A stretch of DNA of 10,234 bases from Legionella genomosp. 1 (GTDB taxonomy: Bacteria; Pseudomonadota; Gammaproteobacteria; Legionellales; Legionellaceae). Below are positions 1 to 6,669 of this stretch, in pieces. Positions within the stretch are counted from its first letter, which is position 1. Each line of letters opens with the position of its first letter. The position numbers were made by a program, and so were the translations under genes. The notes beneath the pieces were generated by a model. It was not told where the DNA came from, ran no database searches, and worked only from the letters and a program-made list of their open reading frames with translations. The stretch is taken from NCBI GenBank assembly GCA_945865355.1, contig CAMBDN010000074.1:1-10234 (forward strand). The letters are read 5' to 3'.

Positions 1-611
1 TAACGAATCCTCAAAACTGGCTTTAAGGGCTTTATACTTCTTGTCTAAATTTGCCAATTATGGTGATTTGCGCGCTCTGGGGCGCTAGCTATTTGCAGGT
101 GGTGCATCAATTATCACAAATTGCCGCGAGCAATACCGTTAGCCTGATCTTTTTTGGTAGTATTTTGGGCTGTCCGCTAATGGGTTGGATTTCTGATCGG
201 TTGGGCCGCCGTAAGCCTTTGATGTTGTTTGGTGCTGTTGCTACTTTTCTGACGGTCATTCCACTGCTTATGGGGAACGCTTTGTCAGAAAATGTATTGG
301 GCCTTATCTTCTTCATCTTGGGAGTTTTTACCAGTACTCAGGTGATTGCTTATCCAATGATTGCAGAAAGTAACAGTTCTCATAACACCGGCGCTGCAAC
401 GGCCATCGCTTCGGTGATTATTATGGGTGGTGGTGGGGTAGGCCAAATATTGTTTGGTTGGTTGGTGCAATATCATGCTGGAGCGCCTACTCAACAGTAT
501 TCGGTTGCCGACTTTCAATTCGCTATGTGGATGTTCCCAATAGCTGCTATCGCAGCATTGTTGGCAATATTGTTTGCGCGTGAAACATATTGTAGTAGGG
601 TAGAGGCGTGA
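1..611 (+). pseudogene. Pht-like MFS transporter, C-terminal half, interrupted by an in-frame stop
   Basis: This is the C-terminal half of a major facilitator superfamily permease; the rest lies before the window. The reading frame runs from base 3 (T-N-P-Q-N-W-L), meets TAA at 24-26, then continues G-L-Y-T-S-C-L-N-L-P-I-M to the TGA at 609-611. It matches the downstream paralogue without a gap across the stop: NPQNWL*GLYTSCLN here against NPQTLRAALYASLMN (residues 223 onward) there. The motif-A loop GWISDRLGRRK, the segment T-Q-V-I-A-Y-P-M-I-A-E-S and the terminal ETYC are also shared. A start at TTG 51 would give 186 residues with about five membrane segments, which is not a plausible transporter. 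I read it as a nonsense-mutated pseudogene; a sequencing error is the main alternative. The Pht assignment rests on recalled family resemblance. Substrate is unknown. Confidence 0.75.
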
Positions 612-659
612 CTGCTCTCGAGTTAATTTTGAATCTGAGCGAGCGATTTGCTCTGAGTG

Positions 660-838
660 GAGTGGCTCTTCGTGAAGGATTTTTTCGTCTATCCCCGGAG
701 CCGTTCATGCTGAGGAGGAGCGCCAGCGACATCTCGAAGCATTGGTCTATTGGGTCCCAGACTTCGAGATGTCGCTGGCGCTCCTCCTCAGTCCGAACGG
801 TTACTGGGGCGTATAGAATCCTTAACGACGTGCCATTC
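660..838. repeat. Near-palindromic element of about 180 bp (long hairpin, MITE- or REP-like)
   Basis: The core is a perfect 30-bp inverted repeat, 710-739 against 762-791, with a 22-nt loop; the arms begin CTGAGGAGGAG and end ATCTCGAAG. Outside the core, CCGTTC (701-706) pairs with GAACGG (795-800), CCCC (693-696) with GGGG (806-809), and 660-681 matches the reverse complement of 817-838 at 18 of 22 positions, including AAGGATT/AATCCTT. The whole block therefore folds on itself. It fills most of the gap between the two MFS genes. The CTGAGGAG...CTCGAAG core resembles, from memory, dispersed palindromic repeats of alphaproteobacteria and others. It could be a MITE-like insertion, a paired REP-type element or a 3' stabiliser/terminator. 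An 86-residue frame through it (608-868) is not considered a gene. Confidence 0.85.
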
Positions 839-866
839 GGATCTGAATGTAGTGTGAGTAGTTACT

Positions 867-873
867 GAGGGGG
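867..873 (+). promoter_or_regulatory. Ribosome binding site for the intact MFS gene
   Basis: GAGGGGG lies 4 nt before ATG 878 and supports that start over the in-frame ATGs at 884 and 911, which have no comparable upstream purine run. Confidence 0.6.
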
Positions 874-877
874 TATC

Positions 878-2158
878 ATGCAGATGGTTGAGGAATTTAA
901 AGAATTTGATATGAAAGAATCGTCACTATTGCCCTGGGTGGTTTGTTTTGCAGCATCGCTCTTTTTCTTTTATGAGTTTATTCAAGGCAATATGTTTGCA
1001 TCGATTGCTGACAATATTATGCATGACTTTCATATCCAAGCTGATAAAATGACCTATTTATCGAGCATTTACTACTTATCTAACGTTATTTTCCTGTTTG
1101 CAGCGGGTATGTTGCTCGACCGTTTTTCAACAAAGAAAACAATGCTAGTGGCAATGCTTTTTTGCGTGTTGAGCACGTTTCTTTTAGCTTATGCACATTC
1201 ATATTATTTGGCGTTATTATGTCGTTTTATAACGGGTATTGGTAGTGCTTTTTGTTTTTTAGGCCCCATTCGTATTGCTTCGCGCTGGTTTCCACCTAAA
1301 CGAATGGCCCTGGTTACTGGTGCCGTTGTAACCATGGCGATGAGTGGTGGGATGTTGGCACAGTACCCTTTAACGAAGTTGGTTCTCCAAGTGGGTTGGC
1401 GAGATTCATTGATGATGGTGGGCTGGTTGGGGGTTGCCATGTTGATCATGATGGCGATCTGGATCAAAGATAAGCCGGGTCATGCCATTGAACACGTGCG
1501 TAAAAAAATAAGCTTTTTGACGGTTGCAAAAATGGCCTATTTTAATCCACAAACGTTGCGTGCAGCACTCTATGCGAGCCTAATGAATATGGCAGTTGCA
1601 GTGTTTGGAGCAATGATGGGCTCCCTTTATTTAATGCAGCGTCTCGGTGTGACTAAAGAGGACGCGGCAATGGTTAATTCCATGTTATTTCTAGGGGCAA
1701 TTATTGGCGGACCATTGATTGGCTGGGTTTCTGATAAAATGGGTTTGCGCGTCTTGCCGATGAAAGTCGGTGCGTTGGTGTCTTTATTGATTTTTCTCGT
1801 TATTTTGTATTTCCCAGTTTCATTCGGGGTAATGGCTTTGTTGTTTTTTTTACTAGGATTTTTTACAGCAGCCCAGGTGATTAGCTACGCGCTAGTTGCT
1901 GAGAGTAGTTCACCAACAATGACAGCAATGGCTGTAAGTATCGTATCTATATTGACCCAGGGTGGTTATATTGTTTATCAAAATTTATTTAGTTCTGTAT
2001 TGGTCTGGCATGGAGAAATGCATATGACTGATGGCGTTCCGGTTTACTCTTTAGCCAATTACCAAACCGCTGCAATGATTCTACCACTAGGATTGATTGT
2101 GGCACTTGTTGCCATCTCTAAGCTAAAAGAGACCTATTGTCGACAGTCACAAGGATAA
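878..2158 (+). CDS. Pht-like MFS transporter, intact
   Basis: A 426-residue, 12-helix inner-membrane permease of the major facilitator superfamily, a full-length size for the family. After a short polar N-terminus, the first helix begins at about residue 18 (L-P-W-V-V-C-F-A). The motif-A loop between helices 2 and 3 reads G-M-L-L-D-R-F-S-T-K-K, and its second-half counterpart is G-W-V-S-D-K-M-G-L-R. The pattern F-F-F-Y-E-F-I-Q near residue 30 resembles the Pht family of Legionella and Coxiella, whose characterised members move amino acids or nucleosides; this is recalled, not searched. It is the paralogue of the interrupted gene at 1-611. The next gene, deoB, starts 5 nt after its stop, so the two are almost certainly cotranscribed. 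That makes a nucleoside or pentose-containing substrate a reasonable guess, but the sequence does not prove it. Confidence 0.9.
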   Translation: MQMVEEFKEFDMKESSLLPWVVCFAASLFFFYEFIQGNMFASIADNIMHDFHIQADKMTYLSSIYYLSNVIFLFAAGMLLDRFSTKKTMLVAMLFCVLSTFLLAYAHSYYLALLCRFITGIGSAFCFLGPIRIASRWFPPKRMALVTGAVVTMAMSGGMLAQYPLTKLVLQVGWRDSLMMVGWLGVAMLIMMAIWIKDKPGHAIEHVRKKISFLTVAKMAYFNPQTLRAALYASLMNMAVAVFGAMMGSLYLMQRLGVTKEDAAMVNSMLFLGAIIGGPLIGWVSDKMGLRVLPMKVGALVSLLIFLVILYFPVSFGVMALLFFLLGFFTAAQVISYALVAESSSPTMTAMAVSIVSILTQGGYIVYQNLFSSVLVWHGEMHMTDGVPVYSLANYQTAAMILPLGLIVALVAISKLKETYCRQSQG

Positions 2159-2163
2159 GTTGG

Positions 2164-3420
2164 ATGAGTGGTTCGCGAGTATGTATTTTATTAATGGATT
2201 CTTTGGGGATAGGGGCTAGTCTTGATGCACAGCAATATGGTGATGATGGCGCAAATACATTTGCTCATATTGTTCAAGCATGCAATGAGGGGAAGGCTGA
2301 TATAGAAGGGACGCGTCAGGGCCCTTTATGTATTCCAAACTTAGCACGCTTAGGTTTGTACCATTCGGCGTTAGCAAGCTCTGGGTTGAAAGTGGTTGAT
2401 TTGGCAACACTCAGCGAGCCCGTCGGTTATTATGGTTATGCTGTTGAACAAAGTTTAGGTAAAGACACACCGAGTGGTCATTGGGAGTTAGCAGGTGTTC
2501 CCGTGATGTTTGACTGGGGGTATTTTCCAACATCAATACCGTGTTTTCCTCAAGCGTTAATTGACGAATTCATTCACTTGTCTGGATTGCCCGGTGTTAT
2601 AGGGCAAAAACATGCTTCAGGTACAATCATTATTGACGAGCTGGGTGACGAGCATTTACGGACCGGCAAACCGATTGTTTACACCTCCGCGGACAGTGTT
2701 TTCCAAATAGCAGCACATGAACAAAAATTTGGTTTGAATCGATTATATGATATTTGCGAAATTGCCCGTAAACTGGTTGATAAATATCAAATCGGTCGAG
2801 TTATCGCCAGGCCGTTTATCGGTTCGCCTGGTGCATTCCATCGCACCGGGAATCGTCGCGATTATGCAACATTGCCGCCGCAACCAACGCTGTTGGATTT
2901 TCTAAAAAATGCGGGTAGAGAGGTCATTGCAATTGGTAAAATCGCCGATATTTATGCGCATCAAGGACCGACACAATCAATAAAAGCAGATGGTAATATG
3001 GCATTATTTGATGCAACGCTGGCCGCACTTGCAACGGCTCCAGATAAGAGTTTGGTTTTCACCAATTTTGTTGATTTTGATTCCTCGTATGGTCATCGCC
3101 GAGATGTTGCAGGTTATGCTGGAGCGTTAGAGGCGTTTGATAAGCGGATACCTGAGTTGGAAGCAATGTTACAACCAAATGATCTGGTCGTTATTGCAGC
3201 TGATCATGGTTGTGATCCAACCTTCCCAGGCTCTGATCATACCCGCGAGCATATCCCTATTTTGGTCTTTGGTAGAAAGCTTAAGAGTCAATTTATTGGT
3301 CGGCGCGATACTTTCGCCGATATTGGACAGAGCATTGCTGAACATCTTGAAATTGCGCCACTACTGCATGGCGTTTCTTTCTTAGACTCACGCAGCCTGT
3401 TAAGTCAGCCAGATCAATGA
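2164..3420 (+). CDS. deoB: Phosphopentomutase
   Basis: Interconverts (deoxy)ribose-1-phosphate and (deoxy)ribose-5-phosphate, feeding nucleoside-derived pentose into central metabolism in the cytoplasm. It belongs to the alkaline phosphatase superfamily. The 418-residue product compares with 407 in E. coli. Visible active-site elements are the N-terminal metal ligand in MDSLGIGA (D12), the phospho-acceptor loop KDTPSGHWE (T102), VDFDSSYGHRRD (D306, H311), ADHGCDP (D347, H348) and DHTREHIP (H359), so both metal sites look complete. The cap region retains GKPIVYTSADSVFQIAAHE and RVIARPFIG. I chose ATG 2164, preceded by AAGGA (2151-2155) at 8 nt. The frame is open back to a GTG at 2137 inside the MFS gene, but that would add nine residues with no counterpart in the family. 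The stop overlaps the zur start. Confidence 0.97.
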   Translation: MSGSRVCILLMDSLGIGASLDAQQYGDDGANTFAHIVQACNEGKADIEGTRQGPLCIPNLARLGLYHSALASSGLKVVDLATLSEPVGYYGYAVEQSLGKDTPSGHWELAGVPVMFDWGYFPTSIPCFPQALIDEFIHLSGLPGVIGQKHASGTIIIDELGDEHLRTGKPIVYTSADSVFQIAAHEQKFGLNRLYDICEIARKLVDKYQIGRVIARPFIGSPGAFHRTGNRRDYATLPPQPTLLDFLKNAGREVIAIGKIADIYAHQGPTQSIKADGNMALFDATLAALATAPDKSLVFTNFVDFDSSYGHRRDVAGYAGALEAFDKRIPELEAMLQPNDLVVIAADHGCDPTFPGSDHTREHIPILVFGRKLKSQFIGRRDTFADIGQSIAEHLEIAPLLHGVSFLDSRSLLSQPDQ

Positions 3421-3845
3421 ATTACCCCCTTTCTTTCACACAATATTGTTCCACCCTTGAATTAAAGCTGTCGTCTTTGCGAAAAGAGGTGCTTTATATT
3501 TTATGGGGTGAGAAAAGACCATTAAAAGCGTATGAAATCCTAGAGAATTTATTAAAAGTAAAATCGAACTCAACGCCTCCCACGGTATATCGAGCACTTT
3601 TGTTTTTTGTAGCCAAAGGAATAGTGCATAAAATTGAATCCATTCAATCGTATACGTTATGTTGTGAGCCTGAAAAACACTTGTCATCGGAAGTATTAAT
3701 GGTATGCAATCAGTGCCACCACGTTATTGAAATTTATGATGCTGATGTACGTAGGTTAGTTGCCAAAATTGCTGATACACAGCAATTCCAATTGAAGCAA
3801 GATGCAATAGAACTAAAGGGCCTCTGTAAGGAATGTTTATCCTAG
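3417..3845 (+). CDS. zur: Zinc uptake regulator, Fur family
   Basis: A 142-residue zinc-sensing transcriptional repressor that normally shuts off zinc-uptake genes when zinc is plentiful. The winged-helix domain (about 15-83) contains the recognition-helix segment PPTVYRAL (54-61) and G-I-V-H-K-I-E-S, which fit Zur better than Fur. The structural zinc site is complete: C97-x-x-C100 and C137-x-x-C140. The sensory ligands expected from E. coli Zur (H77, C88, H96, E111) are present here as H71, C82, H88 and E105. It is shorter than E. coli Zur (171) because it stops right after the second CxxC and lacks the histidine-rich tail. The start overlaps the deoB stop (ATGA at 3417-3420), indicating translational coupling. 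No convincing Zur operator was seen in the window. Zur coupled to a nucleoside-catabolism gene is an unusual setting. Confidence 0.9.
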   Translation: MNYPLSFTQYCSTLELKLSSLRKEVLYILWGEKRPLKAYEILENLLKVKSNSTPPTVYRALLFFVAKGIVHKIESIQSYTLCCEPEKHLSSEVLMVCNQCHHVIEIYDADVRRLVAKIADTQQFQLKQDAIELKGLCKECLS

Positions 3846-4495
3846 CTTTGAGTGGTAAAGTGATTTGCCGGTTTGATATTCCACGCCTGACAACGCCATT
3901 GCTGAGCGGATGGCGTCTTCTCGAAGATACATAATGCCCCGGTCGCAATCTTAATATTGTATTGCGTAGTAAAAGCCACGAAATCACCAGTTAGATAGGG
4001 TGAGAAACGTGCAATGCCGTTGCTAGTAACAACTAAAATGGTTTTTCCTGCGTAATTTTCTGTTAGCCGGGTAGCAAAATCATGCCAATTATTAATGATC
4101 GCTAGTGGATCTACGTTCCAACCGGTTGGTACGATGGCTTTTGCTTCCCATTTCTTAAGCGCATCTGTCCCCAGTTTTGCAATAACGGTATCTTCGGGTT
4201 GGTTCTCATCCGGACCATAATCTATCTCATTAAAAATCGAAAGCGTTTCAATTGGTAGAGACGTTTGCATCATGAGTTGTGCTTGCTCAGCGGTTTGAAT
4301 CGCTCTTTTAAGCTTCGAGGTAAAAATCACCTGCGGAAATAAATTATTTTGTTTAAGATAGGCGCCCAGCAAACGTCCTTGCATCAAACCGCTTTCGACC
4401 AGCGGTAGGTCTGTAGTGCCTACTCTCCTTACAACATCGCCAGCACCAAAGGTATTGCCGTGTCGAGCTATTAGCAATCTAGTCGGGTTACTCAT
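3842..4495 (-). CDS. Histidine phosphatase (phosphoglycerate mutase-like) family protein lacking the second catalytic His
   Basis: A 217-residue cytoplasmic protein of the histidine phosphatase superfamily. The phospho-accepting motif is L-I-A-R-H-G-N (R11, H12, G13). F-T-S-K-L-K-R-A-I-Q-T-A-E (58-70) is the usual second arginine region, and E90 in F-N-E-I-D-Y-G sits where the catalytic acid is expected. The second histidine, normally in V-V-S-H-(G/N)-G, is replaced: the protein reads V-V-T-S158-N-G-I-A-R. I recall TSGG-type variants elsewhere in the superfamily, so this need not mean an inactive enzyme. It overlaps the kdsB stop by 4 bp (ATGA) and is surely coexpressed with it, suggesting a role in sugar-acid or LPS-core metabolism. 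Its stop codon shares CTAG (3842-3845) with the convergent zur stop. Substrate unknown. Confidence 0.85.
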   Translation of the reverse strand: MSNPTRLLIARHGNTFGAGDVVRRVGTTDLPLVESGLMQGRLLGAYLKQNNLFPQVIFTSKLKRAIQTAEQAQLMMQTSLPIETLSIFNEIDYGPDENQPEDTVIAKLGTDALKKWEAKAIVPTGWNVDPLAIINNWHDFATRLTENYAGKTILVVTSNGIARFSPYLTGDFVAFTTQYNIKIATGALCIFEKTPSAQQWRCQAWNIKPANHFTTQS

Positions 4496-5319
4496 GCAAT
4501 AACATCCTTATTTAGTAATTCGCCATGTTGAGTGATCAACAATTCGGCGCGAGCAACGTCTTCTGGACTATCGACGCCTGACATATTAGCACGGCCGTTG
4601 AATTCAACCGGTACACAACGTATGGTGTAGCCATTTTCTAACAATCGTAGTTGTTCTAGTCCTTCTAACTTCTCGAATTTGCTCTCTGGTAAATTGATAA
4701 ATTTCTCAAGCATGTTAATGGAGTATCCGTACAAACCAATATGTCGATAAACGGGGCTTTTAAGGTCGCTATTACGTAAGGAATCTTCCTTACGCATTGC
4801 TGGAATGATCGTTTTGCTGAACCAAAAAGCATGGCCGGTCTTTTCATTAAAAGTGGCGGTTGTGCCGCTAAATGGTGTTGTCAACTTGTTGTGACGCAAT
4901 TTGTCCAATTGTTCCCAGGTTAATTGTGTAACCGGAGTCACGGCATCGCATGGCGATGCGACAAATGCTGTAATCATCGCTCGCAGAAAATCGGGCGGTG
5001 TTAATGGTGCGTCGCCCTGCATGTTCAAGATGAAATCAGGTTTATCGCTCATCTGACTGACCGCCTCTGCAACGCGGTCAGTACCCGTTGGTAAATCAGG
5101 TGAGGTCATTATTGAGGTAACACCCATATCATGGCAATGTGCCGTAATTCGGTCATCATCGGTAGCGACCACTACTGAAACATGTTTTAACCCAATGGCT
5201 GCTGCCTGCGACAAATTTACCACACGTTGTAACATGGTTTGCCCGCTGATCATTACCAAGGGTTTACCTGGTAACCGAGTAGAAGCATAACGGGCAGGAA
5301 TAATAATGGCAGTTTTCAT
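4492..5319 (-). CDS. kdsB: 3-deoxy-manno-octulosonate cytidylyltransferase (CMP-Kdo synthetase), variant type
   Basis: Activates Kdo or a related ulosonate with CTP to the CMP-sugar used for the lipopolysaccharide inner core, in the cytoplasm. The product has 275 residues against 248 in E. coli. The N-terminus I-I-P-A-R-Y-A-S-T-R-L-P-G-K-P-L (6-21) is the CTP-binding loop; T-G-T-D-R-V-A-E, N-M-Q-G-D103, Y-R-H-I-G-L-Y-G-Y, L-E-Q-L-R-L-L and G-V-D250-S-P-E-D follow in family order, with D103 and D250 as expected metal ligands. Two differences stand out: QGDAP replaces the usual QGDEP, and residues about 144-162 (N-K-L-T-T-P-F-S-G-T-T) replace the E. coli N-x-x-x-V-K-V-V segment. I chose ATG 5319, where homology begins; the frame is open to 5373 but the 18 extra residues look non-coding. 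No strong ribosome binding site is visible. It is the first gene of a two-gene unit with the phosphatase. Confidence 0.88.
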   Translation of the reverse strand: MKTAIIIPARYASTRLPGKPLVMISGQTMLQRVVNLSQAAAIGLKHVSVVVATDDDRITAHCHDMGVTSIMTSPDLPTGTDRVAEAVSQMSDKPDFILNMQGDAPLTPPDFLRAMITAFVASPCDAVTPVTQLTWEQLDKLRHNKLTTPFSGTTATFNEKTGHAFWFSKTIIPAMRKEDSLRNSDLKSPVYRHIGLYGYSINMLEKFINLPESKFEKLEGLEQLRLLENGYTIRCVPVEFNGRANMSGVDSPEDVARAELLITQHGELLNKDVIA

Positions 5320-5623
5320 GATAAAATCGATATAATAGCAGCCGTTCAAATTAACGCGCAGTTTAACATACACAATCCTCAGATGTCTTTCTCTAAAAAT
5401 GGTAACGTTTTGCGGGGAGACGATGATAAAACGATTATAGAACCAAGAGATGGAAAGCTATCAGTAAGATGATGGGTTGATCTAAAATTTTACTTCTTAC
5501 TTGTAAAAATAGTCAATCAGCGTTGCTTTGCTCACCAGATGCCCCGCTTGTGAGAGAGTTTAGGTGAGTTATGTATGTTTCTTCGCTGTAGTGGTGCGTT
5601 AAATAAGTCAAAGATGAGGAGCG
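5320..5623. other. Divergent intergenic region between kdsB and the GHKL gene
   Basis: This 304-bp gap must hold promoters for kdsB (leftward) and for the gene at 5624 (rightward). I see no strong sigma-70 match for either; TTGTGA (5548-5553) with TATGTA (5570-5575) at 16 nt is a weak rightward candidate. CTCACC (5531-5536) and GGTGAG (5563-5568) form a short inverted repeat. The main identifiable content is the decayed gene start at 5423-5520, listed separately. Confidence 0.4.
5423..5520 (+). pseudogene. Decayed copy of the 5' end of the downstream GHKL gene
   Basis: ATGATAAAA at 5423-5431 repeats the start of the gene at 5624, and CTATCAGTAA at 5458-5467 repeats 5660-5669. The offsets are 201 and 202 bases, so one base has been lost in between. 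With it restored the copy reads M-I-K-T-I-I-E-P-R-D-G-K-L-S-V-R, against M-I-K-I-T-I-M-P-G-D-I-R-L-S-V-K in the intact protein. It then has TGA (5470-5472) where the gene has Leu17, followed by a further in-step match (D-L-x-x-Y-x-L, with Q at residue 32 in both). A purine run GGGGAGACG precedes the ATG, similar to GAGGAGCG before the real gene. After 5520 the similarity fades. It is best read as a remnant of a tandem paralogue destroyed by a frameshift, a stop and loss of its 3' part. Confidence 0.65.
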
Positions 5624-6625
5624 ATGATAAAAATTACAATCATGCCCGGTGATATTAGGCTATCAGTAAAGTTAATAGCCGATCTAAGTGATTATTGCCT
5701 TGCAAGCAGAAAGCTCATCCAAGTCGCCCCTGAGGTGGATTCTTCCGAAAGAGCCTTGGATGAAAAAAATTTTGTAAAAGAGCGTACAGCTTTACAACCA
5801 ATTACGAGTGGATTTGACGGAGCAATGCACTGGGAAAATGTGAAAGAAATACTGTGTGCTCAATGCGATAAAATGAATCCTATTGAAGCGCAACTTGCTG
5901 CCGCGTTAAATGACGGGTCGGGTATCAAGGGTCAACCACATGCTGTTCAATCGTTTAGTGATAATTTTCTTGAATTGCTTAAAAACAGTATCGATGCGTT
6001 AGTGAGACGGTATCTCACTGGTGCTAGTCTTGTCTCAACATTAGAAATGAATGTTATGCTGCGAATCATAGACGAAACGATTTCAGTCATTATTACTGAT
6101 AATGCTGGAGGCTTTTCAAATGAATATTTAGAGTCTTTTACGGCTTGGGTAAAAGATGGGAGATATCAACAAGAATCGCAGAAGAGCGAGAAGAAGCAGG
6201 ATGCAAAATTTTATGTGGGCGGAGCGGGCTTAGGGTTGCGTCAGCTTTGTTGTATAGTGCTTGATGGCGATGTTTGCGATAAATCTGGCGTTAAATGGAA
6301 GAAATATTCAGTCCCTTCTGGCACGACCTCCATTGATATTAGAAATAATCAGCTTATGGGTGGGGCGGAGGTTGTTATTCGGTCCTTATTGTCGCCTTGC
6401 TTGCGCCTGGATCTTAAGGTTAGTAAGGAAAATATAATTGCTGCCCGAGCTGAGCAAGGTTTTATGAGGCCGTCAAAAGTGAGGAAAAAGGAAGCCGTGC
6501 CTGATGAGTCGGAGTCAGATGAGCCAGTGGATGAAAAATATTCCTCGTTAACCGTTGAAACCGGGTCTAGTGCACGTCGTGATGGAGATGTTCAAATTTA
6601 TTCTCGTAAGCGACCATGGGGCTAG
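5624..6625 (+). CDS. Orphan GHKL (histidine-kinase-like) ATPase-domain protein of unknown function
   Basis: A 333-residue protein I do not recognise as a known family. Its centre is a GHKL/HATPase_c fold. The N-box is E117-L-L-K-N121-S-I-D124-A, with the expected general-base Glu and Mg-binding Asn. The G1 box is I-T-D159-N-A-G-G163-F, and the G2 box G199-G-A-G-L-G-L205. A final strand G-G-A-E-V-V-I-R follows near 246-253. There is no HisKA dimerisation helix with phospho-acceptor His, no signal peptide and no membrane segment, so it is not an ordinary sensor kinase. Residues 1-110 match nothing I know; 285-333 are charged and probably disordered (K-K-E, D-E-S-E-S-D-E). GAGGAG (5616-5621) sits only 2 nt before the ATG, unusually close, but the same start is mirrored in the decayed copy upstream. 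It could be a regulatory ATPase, a kinase-like protein or a secreted effector; none is proven. Confidence 0.8.
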   Translation: MIKITIMPGDIRLSVKLIADLSDYCLASRKLIQVAPEVDSSERALDEKNFVKERTALQPITSGFDGAMHWENVKEILCAQCDKMNPIEAQLAAALNDGSGIKGQPHAVQSFSDNFLELLKNSIDALVRRYLTGASLVSTLEMNVMLRIIDETISVIITDNAGGFSNEYLESFTAWVKDGRYQQESQKSEKKQDAKFYVGGAGLGLRQLCCIVLDGDVCDKSGVKWKKYSVPSGTTSIDIRNNQLMGGAEVVIRSLLSPCLRLDLKVSKENIIAARAEQGFMRPSKVRKKEAVPDESESDEPVDEKYSSLTVETGSSARRDGDVQIYSRKRPWG

Positions 6626-6669
6626 CAGCTATTCATGCACAATGATTATAAAATTATGCTCAAGGACCA

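Noticed and set aside
608..868. An 86-residue open frame on the + strand
   Set aside because: It runs through both arms of the palindromic element, so its protein is partly a translation of an inverted repeat; it starts at a GTG overlapping the previous stop and resembles nothing.
2137..2163. A GTG start for deoB inside the MFS gene
   Set aside because: It adds nine residues absent from the family; ATG 2164 has a properly spaced AAGGA.
5320..5373. An 18-residue N-terminal extension of kdsB
   Set aside because: Conserved KdsB sequence begins at M-K-T-A-I-I-I-P; the extension has no similarity to the family and no supporting ribosome binding site.
5531..5568. CTCACC/GGTGAG inverted repeat upstream of the GHKL gene
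   Set aside because: Only six base pairs with a 26-nt loop; not enough to call an operator or a riboswitch.
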